Below are positions 56,322 to 64,000 of a DNA stretch of 64,000 nucleotides, in pieces. The position numbers were made by a program, and so were the translations under genes. This DNA comes from Salvia splendens (taxonomy: Eukaryota > Streptophyta > Magnoliopsida > Lamiales > Lamiaceae): contig NC_056048.1 in NCBI RefSeq assembly GCF_004379255.2, forward strand, positions 6,234,001 through 6,298,000. Reading direction: 5' to 3'. The stretch's first letter is position 1. Every line of letters begins with the position of its first letter. The notes beneath the pieces are model-generated. The model did not search any database, was not told where the DNA came from, and saw only the letters and a program-made list of their open reading frames with translations.

Positions 56322-56950
56322 CTAAGGCTCAATGTTTTCTGCCTTTTTACTTGCCCAAGATAAAATCGGTCGGAGCACACAAGACGGCAGGGAAGGTGAA
56401 GCAGGATGGAAAGAACCCGACGAAGCAAGCGGTGGAGCGACGTGCAGGGCCGTAGGCGCGCGTGGCGGCGTGGTGGCGAGGCAAGGCGTGTTCAGCCGCT
56501 GGAGAGGGGACAGCGCCGACGGAGGCGGTTGCTGCCTCGACGCGACGCTGAGGCTACCGTAGGCGGCGAGGTCGCGACCACCGAGGCGACATCTCAGCCT
56601 CATCGGCGACTCAGCCGCGAAATGAAGAGGAACGCCGCTGCCTCAATAAGCCAGACCCTGGTTTTTCCGTTCTAGGACGGAGAAGGCGAGGGATCGACGG
56701 ACGATTGGCGTTGATTCGCCGTAGACGACGGAGGCAAATGGCGGCGGAAAAACGAAAAAATCGGAGAGAGATTGAGAGAGGGAAACGTTGCCGGTGCATA
56801 ACGACGGCGGCACCGGCCGAACGCGAGCAAGGATTCGCCGCGACGGGAGAGATGGCGAGACTAGGGTTGGGGATTTGGGGAAGAATGGAGAGAAGATATG
56901 AGGGAGAGAGAGGAAGCAGCAGCGACGGATGGGAGTTTGTTTTTGGCCAC
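56322..56950 (-). other. GC-rich captured gene fragment in the Helitron
   Basis: A GC-rich island with open frames on both strands (minus strand: MRLRCRLGGRDLAAYGSLSV...; Pro- and Ser-rich). It resembles the first exon of a nuclear gene. I recognise no protein. Helitrons are known to pick up exons, which fits the position. Confidence 0.4.
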
Positions 56951-57558
56951 TGAATGTTAATTGATTTAGGCCATTAAAACTTTAATTTTGGACTATGAAT
57001 TTTAATTAATTTGGGGCCATGAAATTTAATTCCTTGGACCATGAATTTTAATTGACTTGGGCCATTAAATAATTTCCTTTGGGCCTCTGATTTATGTTGG
57101 GCATTTTAATACTTGGACCAACAACTAATTAGTTTTGACCTTACTAATTAAATCTCATTTTATATTTAATCCAAGAGAATTAAATTGAGGATGATATCAT
57201 TATATTTATGTTTTAAAAATTAGGTTTTAATTTTGAACTATTAATTTATTGGACTTTGTATAAATATTTTTTAATTTAAATTCATCTTTGTAATTAAGTT
57301 TATGTATTCTTATTTTGCCTTTTATTTGAGTTAAAATTTGAATTGTGCTAAAGAGTTTAAAATTGGAATGGTGCTAAAGAGTTTAATTTACCTTCTATTT
57401 GGGTTAAAATTAAAATTTTATTCATCATTGTAATAATTTCTTCTCTGAATTAATCTATAAACTAAATGGCAACACAAATATATAATTTAATTTTCATGCT
57501 ATATATATTTAATTAAAATATTTAATATTCCTCATAAAGAGTTTAATATTCCTTCTAT

Positions 57559-57780
57559 TTGGTTGTGTCGTATGCAATGACCATTAACAAGAATCAGGGT
57601 CAATCACTCTCTCATGTTGGATTATTTTTGAGAAAACCTGTTTTCAATCATGGACAGCTGTATGTTGCTATATCAAGAGTCACAAGTCGTGAAGGTTTGA
57701 AGATTTTGGTGTGTAAAGATGAAGGCAATGGTGATTCTACTGTTACCATTGTTTATAAAGAAGTTTTTCAAAACTTATGA
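57559..57780 (+). pseudogene. Helitron helicase (Pif1-type) C-terminal remnant
   Basis: The frame reads SYAMTINKNQGQSLSHVGLF, then the helicase block HGQLYVAISRVTSREGLKIL and the C-terminal VYKEVFQNL before a stop. This is the end of the Pif1-like helicase domain of plant Helitron Rep/helicase proteins, including the motif VI arginine in ISR. The Rep nuclease and the rest of the helicase are absent. Wild-type proteins exceed 1000 aa; only about 70 residues remain. Confidence 0.9.
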
Positions 57781-57911
57781 ACTATTGTATTGTTGATATT
57801 TGCGTAAATTCCTATTTGTGAATATTTGTGTTTTTTTACATATTTTTTCAAAACTTATGAACTATTGGATTGTTGATATTTGCGTAAGTTCCTATTTGTG
57901 AATATTTGTGA
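57765..57911. repeat. 80-bp tandem duplication after the helicase stop
   Basis: TTTTTCAAAACTTATGAACT recurs with 80-bp spacing, and both copies run on to CCTATTTGTGAATATTTGTG. The duplication includes the helicase's last codons. Confidence 0.9.
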
Positions 57912-58039
57912 GGCGGCGACCGTGGCGGGAGAGGCGGCGGAACAGACGGACAACCGCCGAGGCTGTGTGGAAGGAGATCCTGCGAGGAAGAAGGAGCTGT
58001 GCTCTGGCCGAAAAGATTATTTCGCCGCCGATTAGAGAG

Positions 58040-58071
<32 letters not shown>

Positions 58072-58108
58072 AAGAAAGATGGAGGCGTTGGCTGCATTTA
58101 GGGTTTGA
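57911..58108 (-). other. GC-rich segment with GA repeat
   Basis: A sudden GC-rich block with a (GA)n run at about 58043-58070. On the minus strand it looks like a CT-rich leader followed by an Arg/Ser-rich first exon (SARAQLLLPRRISFHTASAV, organelle-peptide-like). It has no recognised function and is probably a second captured fragment. Confidence 0.35.
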
Positions 58109-59916
58109 GGAATATTAACGTACATTGTTTGGACTTTAGTGTAATATTTAGTGGGCTTTTTGGAGTATAATTTTGATTTCATTGTATAAAATTATGCAAT
58201 TTAGAGTAATCTTTCTTAATTGAATAGAGTTTTAATTTGAGTGTTGTACTCTATTATTATATTTATGCTAAGTTTTAATTTGAAATTTTAATTTATTGGA
58301 CTTTATAAAATATGTATGTTTTTTGAATTAATTTTTTATTTACTCATAGTTCTATTCTTTTTACTTTTCAAATTTTTGAAATTCTCCTATATTTATATTG
58401 AATTTAAATGTAGCTAGACTAAATAGTAATTATGAAACACCAATAAATAATGATATAAAGTGAAACTAAATTAATGTCATTATAAAAAACAATATTGCAT
58501 AACATTAATTGTTGCTGTGTATAATTGTATACAATTTTATATGTAAATATATTAGTTTAAGCAAATATGTTCAAATTACTTATAAATATATATTTATATT
58601 CAAGATATAAAATTTATAAATATATTTATATTTAAATTACTAAAAGTACACAATTATAATTGAGTTGATTTTAATTTATTCTACTACTAGATAAGATAAT
58701 TTTGTTTATGACTTTGAGTTCTATTTCTTCTTTGCAATTTCAAGAGTGAGTCCATGAATGATTAAAGGTTTTAGTCTATACTGAGGGGTAATTACACCAT
58801 ACATACAAAATGTACTAATATTTTAAATTTGTAAAAAAGTTTTAAGTTAGCATATATCAGACAGAAAGAGTAAAATGAGATCATTATATATGGACGAAGC
58901 GAAAAGGAAATAAAATAATAATTCTTCGCTGACAAAGGAAGTATTGCGGACACCAAGACTAAAATTTGATAGTTTTTTATTTAATTTTTGTTTTTATTCA
59001 TAGTTTCCACTCTATAAATATACCATATTTTATCTTCATTTTTCATGTCTTCCAATCTCTTTCCCCAACTCACTTTCCATCGGAGAAATCTGGTCATGTA
59101 ATTGTTGAAATTGTATTTTTTAGTATTGCGCTTTATACTATTTCGAGTTAAAAAGAGGTGCTACAAAAATGGTGTCGAGCGTGAGAGAGGAGAAAGAGAG
59201 AAGGGACGCCACTACTTTTAGGATGAGGGTTTATTAATTTATGTATTCCATAATTTTTGGGCTTTATTATGGGTAATAATGTACTACTTGGGTATTATAT
59301 TCAGATTTAAATATATATTTAATACTTAAAGGTTTCAATTTGGGTGTTTTGCTCGATTATGTCTTAAATTAGTAGGTTCTAATTTAGTATACATAATTCT
59401 AATTGAGTTTATTTTATTTTATATATTTAAGTAATTACTATGTATTTAGTCTTTGGCCATACATTATAAGTTATGCCAAGTCATTAAAACCTATAGTGTT
59501 AACGATCCATTTGATACTTACTATTATAATATTTGTTGCAATTTAATTATTTTTTTATTGAGACATTTAGTTTTTTTATAAGTTATTATTAAGATAGTAT
59601 AACTACATAAAATTTCATTATAATTTTATTTTGGATGAAAGAAAAACAAATTCTCTAAACTTGCATTGTACATATATTCAAGAAATGTTAAAATTTTAAT
59701 TAAGTAAAATGATAGTGTTTGGGTGATGATATTCATAGGATGAGATTGTGACAAAATAATTTGCGTAATGAGATCAGATTGTGGACACTAAAGGTAGTAT
59801 GAAAAGCTACAATTTATTTGATTTTGATTTCTTTTATGAGATAAGATTTTGTTCTTTATAACTTTGATTTCTATTTCTCTTTTATGATTCTTAAAATATT
59901 ATATTTATGTACATTA
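58109..59916. other. AT-rich Helitron interior, no gene seen
   Basis: AT-rich DNA within the proposed Helitron. Near 58870-58940 is a degenerate MITE-like segment. Nothing coding was recognised. Confidence 0.45.
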
Positions 59917-60155
59917 CTCTCTTCGTTCAATAAAAATATAGGCATATAATATGCTATGGAAATTAAGATAAAATTTGTAAAGTACGAGAGGAGGGGAAGA
60001 GTAGTTGAAGTAATGTTTTAATAGTGGTATAAGTTATAAATAACTTGGTGTATATGAGTAATAAATTGGGATAAGTTTCTATAAATGAAAATGACCATAT
60101 TTTTATGCGACGAACGAAAATGGAAAGTAAATATATTTTTATGGGACGGATGGAG
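59917..60155. mobile_element. Stowaway-like MITE inside the Helitron
   Basis: It starts CTCTCTTCGTTCAATAAAAA after TA and ends TTTTTATGGGACGGATGGAG before TA. Confidence 0.75.
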
Positions 60156-61297
60156 TATTAAAGTTTGATAAAAAAAAATCTTAAACTTATCAATGTTGCT
60201 CACGATTCTCATCGTTGCAACATTGGAAACTTTTTTCAAAAAGTTTGAAAAAAACTACTACTATCTCATACTATCAACCAAGCCATTCAATATTTTCAGT
60301 TTAAATAATAAAAACTATTACTATGTGCATTTGGTCAATTTAGATACTTTATATTATGATTCTAAATTCTTTTAAAGATCAAACTCTACAACCATTCAAT
60401 AAGAAGCACTACCTTCTCTAATTTGTTTTCATTTTTTTTATTTCTAATTAGCTCTACAAGTTTATTGGTAGTAAGACTATTCCATTTAAAAAAGTTGCAT
60501 TGGCCCACCGGATATTTAATTAAAGAAAGAAATAGGGAAAAAACAATGAAAGAAATAGAATTAGAGTACTACGTGTTTAAAATTCTACCATCCTATTGCT
60601 TTTCATATGATAGTGGTTACGTTTAACCATAGCAACCCCCGTTATGTTATAGTATAAAACAGCAGAGGATCCTCCCCATCTTACAAGTGTGTTTTTATTG
60701 AAGTGTCTTTGTTATCTATCTCTCATAAAACGTCTATTAAATTTAGATGTTTGTGTAGTGTTTTTTATCATTTGTCACTTTGTGTGTATTTGTGCATTTT
60801 GTATATGCACTTTATTTTCGTGCGTACTAATGTAATTGTAGGGTGTAAGATATAGTCATACATGGTTTATGGTTTTATATATTCACTTTTTCTCCCATCT
60901 TCATAATTTACCTACTTATTCTCCTCATCTCTCTTACCTTATCAATTTCTCATTAGAACTTGTGTCGTCCACAAAGCTAATATTACTATTTTCTGTGGAC
61001 AAAGGGAGTATTAATTTATTTTTATTTTTATGTATAGTATTCTTTGAAATAGCAGTTTATGATTATATGTACATTGAGCAAATGTAAAACAGTCATAAGT
61101 ATTGAGGGATGCTCATTATTAATACATTTTTCTGTTAGTTTACAACTTTAGTCTTTAGTTCTAGACATCATGTAAACCTTTTTTATAATGTTTTTTATTC
61201 GACATTTATTCTTTGTCAGCAAGCATAATTATATACCATTTTTATCATCTAATTTTTTTTTGTTCATTTATTTTAGAGTTCTCTGAAAGTTTTATGG
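60156..61297. other. AT-rich Helitron interior, no gene seen
   Basis: AT-rich DNA with short frames only. A MITE-like segment may lie around 60850-61010 (it ends GTGGACAAAGGGAG). Confidence 0.4.
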
Positions 61298-61326
61298 CCC
61301 GTGCATAGCACGGGTGGTAAAACTAG

Positions 61327-61598
61327 TTGATAAAATAAGATAGATGAGAAACATGGTAGTTAATGTAATGTTAGTGGATACTAAAGCCCACATTATTATT
61401 AGTATTTAATGGTGGCTATAATGGTATAAGTTATAAATAAATTGACGTAAATAGGTAATGAGTTGGGGACAACTTTCATAAATAGAAATGCTCATATTTT
61501 TATGGGACGGACGAAAATGAAAAAATGCTCATATTTTTATGGGACGGACGAAAATGAAAAATGCACATATTTTCATGGACAATGGGAGTAGTATGATA
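61327..61598. other. MITE remnant right of the Helitron
   Basis: The right half of a Stowaway-like element with a 39-bp tandem duplication (ATGCTCATATTTTTATGGGA at about 61489 and 61526), ending GACAATGGGAGTA. Confidence 0.6.
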
Positions 61599-62450
61599 CT
61601 CCCTCAGTCCAGCGGCGTATCCAGTAAGGAACTGTACCCCCAAAATTGTATAACTAGTATATTGAAATCTTAAATAGGTATATGTAATCATAATGGTGCA
61701 ACAATTGGAGTCTCCTGTGTTATGGCTGAATGCGTGGGTTCGATTCCCATCGCCCACATTTTTGCATGCCAGCTGTTTTATTAGTCCTCTTTCTTTCTTA
61801 CTCTCTTACATGACACTATGTTTTAATTATTACTCTTTGACTTTATGTTTTAGTTATTACTCTTTGTTTAATATCATTTAGATTTAAATCAACTTTCTTT
61901 TAGTTTTCATATTTTAATCACTTCATTTTTTGTTTTTTCACACCTCTTTTATAGTACAATTTTCTTTCTTACACTCATATGTAGCTCTTTTATGGCTTTG
62001 TTTTCTTCAATTTTTACTTTTTGTTGAAGAATATATATTTTAAAATCAAAATTTTCCTCAATGCTCGTTTATGATCATACATAAAATATGAAAAATATAT
62101 TTGACGTAAAACATGAGAAATAAATTATATAGAAAATGGTAAGGATGCATTCTGTCGTTTTTTTAACTAATTGAAGTTTTTGCCTAAAATAAGTCAAAAG
62201 ATGATTTTTAATTAAAAAATACATTCTGCAAAATTTATTTTAAAATCAAAATAAAGAGAAGAAAATTGATCTTTCGGAATTTCAAGTTCTATATTGTGGT
62301 GATAATTTACGCACCCTCAAACCAAAAATCCTGGATTCGCCACTTCCTCCGTCCACCATAGAAGTCTCATTTGAGTTCGGCATGGATTTTAATAAATATG
62401 AAAGAAAGTTAGTAGAAAAAGATAGTGTAATGTGAAATTCATTTTTATAT
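61599..62450. mobile_element. Stowaway MITE interrupted by a hAT element
   Basis: CTCCCTCAGTC at 61599 and CCTCCGTCCACCATAGAAG at 62346 join into a normal Stowaway start once the hAT element between them and one target copy are taken away. Its far end cannot be fixed; another Stowaway-type start lies at about 62453. Confidence 0.75.
61610..62345. mobile_element. Non-autonomous hAT-type transposon
   Basis: The left CAGCGGCGTATCCAG and the right complement AAGTGGCGAATCCAG match the CAGTGGCGGATCC-like ends common to plant hAT elements. The 8-bp target duplication is CCTCAGTC (61602-61609) and CCTCCGTC (62346-62353), 7 of 8 identical, of the length expected for hAT. It has no transposase. It contains a tRNA-like GGGTTCGATTCCC (about 61738). 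Confidence 0.82.
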
Positions 62451-62454
62451 ACTC

Positions 62455-64000
62455 CCTTTGTCCCTCATTATGTGCCCCGGTTTTTCATTTTGATTTGTCC
62501 CTTATTAATTGTCTCATTTTACTTTTATAATAAATTTTTATAATAGACCCCACATTTCACTATCACATTTCTCTCTCACATGGATCTCCGTGTTTGCCGT
62601 GCAACTTGCAAACCAACTCGGCTATGTATATACTTGTGAAGTCTTCTATGAATACATAATATATAGTCATACCTAAAATGGCTTGGTTCCCAACATGGGT
62701 CCACCCTTATCCATATATTTTCATTTTTCTACACATTCTTTGCAAAATGGTCAAAATATCAATATAATAAAGAATAATAAAGAAGTAGATATAAACACAC
62801 CCAATAATAGAAGAAATATGATCAAATTCATACAAAACTATCCTCTAAAACCATGCAAAATTCAAGTATGTCAGTGACATACAAATTTATAAAAATAATC
62901 ATGGATATTAGATTCCATATCATACACAATTTCATTCAAATACATATAAATGGGATAGTAATAGACAATTTTTCACAATTGTGTGATTGACCAGAATTTG
63001 ACTAATCATCGTAAATTTTTTGGCAATCTCCCCAAAATATTACTTCTATGTCCTTAGTACTTTTTGTGGATGTATGAAGTGTCAAATTTTTTGGCAAACA
63101 AATAAAATACTTGAATTTTTAAATATTTTAAAAATAAAAGGTCGGTTTCATCCGGATCTATATTACCCGGCTAAAATTTTGATATAGTAAAAATCTTTCA
63201 GTAATTTTTTGTATAATCAACACAACTCAAGGCATTACATGTAATTTTTCCACCTCATGTAATAGCTTAGTAATTCCACTTTAATTAGGGGTTATGGTCT
63301 CATCTCTATGTTGAAGTAAAATACTTTAATTATACAACACTCCCATAAAAAGAATATACCAAAAAGCACGCCTTTCAGTAACCGCAACTCGATCTATCTA
63401 TCTCAATTCTCAGCCTTTTAGCCAAAGTGAGTGTCGATATTACTTTCGAGTTCAAAAATCAAAAAATAAAAAATACTAATATTAGGAGTAGTACTTTTTA
63501 TGAGCACTCAAAACGGTCCTAATATTGGACGTGTGCGGCTTCTCATCATAGATAATCAATTAGTGCAATTTGAAGAATTGTTAAATTAATATTTATCATG
63601 CTCTAACAAACTCTCATTAATAATTATCTTGTTATAGTGTCGCTTTCTAATTAGTTTAGCACTCATCAATAACTTATTTAACTTAGTGTTGGACGATTAT
63701 TTAAACATATGTAGCATGACAAATAGGTTAATAATGTACCACAAAGTGGTTTTCACCCTTTGCTGTCCCACCTTGTTATCTAGGTTGTAGGTCCCAAATT
63801 TATTCTTGTACTCTAAATATTCTTTTTCTGGTTTAACTTTTTAGAAAATAGCCAATTTGATGACCCAACAAAGATATTCAAATAATATTGTACCACCAAG
63901 AAGTAGGGAGATTTAGGTCTTTATAATTTGGTTAAACACGTTACATCCATGGTGGTGAAATTGGATAATTCAAGCATTTATTATGCTAAATTATAATGTT
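62455..64000. other. Intergenic, no gene seen
   Basis: Starts with what looks like the left half of another Stowaway element (CTTTGTCCCTCATTATGTG). The rest is AT-rich without a recognised gene or repeat end. Confidence 0.45.

Larger units (their letters stand above)
56022..61326 (+). mobile_element. Helitron, plus strand, with helicase remnant
   Basis: The 3' end is textbook: a CCCGTGC-ATA-GCACGGG hairpin (61298-61314), 12 nt, CTAG and a flanking T. The proposed 5' end is TCTATCAATATCTAAAGTGA at 56022 after an A, chosen because it fits Helitron starts, begins right after the split MITE, and resembles the start of the other Helitron. A remnant of the Helitron helicase C-terminus (57559-57780) supports the assignment. 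It also holds GC-rich, gene-like pieces (56322-56950, 57911-58108) that look captured, and at least one younger MITE. The 5' end is less sure than the 3' end. Confidence 0.72.

Noticed and set aside
56332..56675. Several overlapping GC-rich ORFs as separate genes
   Set aside because: They overlap on both strands and reflect base composition; at most one captured exon is present.
61738..61760. tRNA gene suggested by GGGTTCGATTCCC
   Set aside because: It lies inside a hAT element, has no acceptor stem or A box at the right spacing, and cannot form a cloverleaf.

Overview
The window reads as nuclear DNA of a flowering plant, a eudicot. Two full spliced genes of plant type, plant LTR elements, Stowaway and Tourist MITEs, Helitrons, PIF/Harbinger and hAT elements and AT-rich intergenic DNA all fit. 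The particular Stowaway families (CTCCCTCCGTCC ends, some continuing GTGAATAGAAG) make me favour an asterid, possibly Lamiales; that is an inference from memory, not something the sequence proves.

Host genes. (1) A receptor kinase on the minus strand (6766-9753, two exons, 962 aa) is of the HAESA/HSL2 type in LRR subfamily XI. (2) A peroxisomal NAD malate dehydrogenase on the plus strand (36499-40344, nine exons, 355 aa) carries a PTS2 targeting signal and has one GC-AG intron. (3) A C-terminal mTERF fragment (6290-6583, plus) looks like a pseudogene or stray exon. (4) A 37-codon ORF (31676-31789, minus) has a good promoter, a GA-rich leader and a good start context, and may be a small-protein gene. 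Everything else is mobile or intergenic.

Mobile DNA, left to right: the 3' end and LTR of a retrotransposon (1-844); a decayed PIF/Harbinger element (1485-3592); a second decayed Harbinger just upstream of the receptor kinase (10141-11831); a Harbinger with an intact transposase (13275-15183); a truncated Harbinger end with 225-bp tandem repeats (16783-17670); a complete non-autonomous LTR retrotransposon with a perfect 5-bp target duplication (18935-21000); an internally deleted Harbinger (21326-22665); a large TTA-flanked element holding complementary CA and TG repeats (24825-26975); a TRIM (34678-35012) and a fold-back MITE (35773-36138) upstream of the malate dehydrogenase; a minus-strand Helitron (41621-44133); a tRNA-related SINE (46094-46315); a Harbinger carrying only the Myb/SANT accessory gene (48863-50732); one Stowaway MITE split by about 4.5 kb of insertions at a TA microsatellite (51175-56018); a plus-strand Helitron with a helicase remnant (56022-61326); and a hAT-type element inside a MITE (61610-62345).

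The most interesting theme is the PIF/Harbinger set. Plant members of this group normally need two proteins, a DDE transposase and a Myb-like partner. In this window the two genes sit on separate elements with closely matching termini: transposase-only at 10141 and 13275, Myb-only at 48863 with a truncated relative at 16783. This suggests a split system working in trans.
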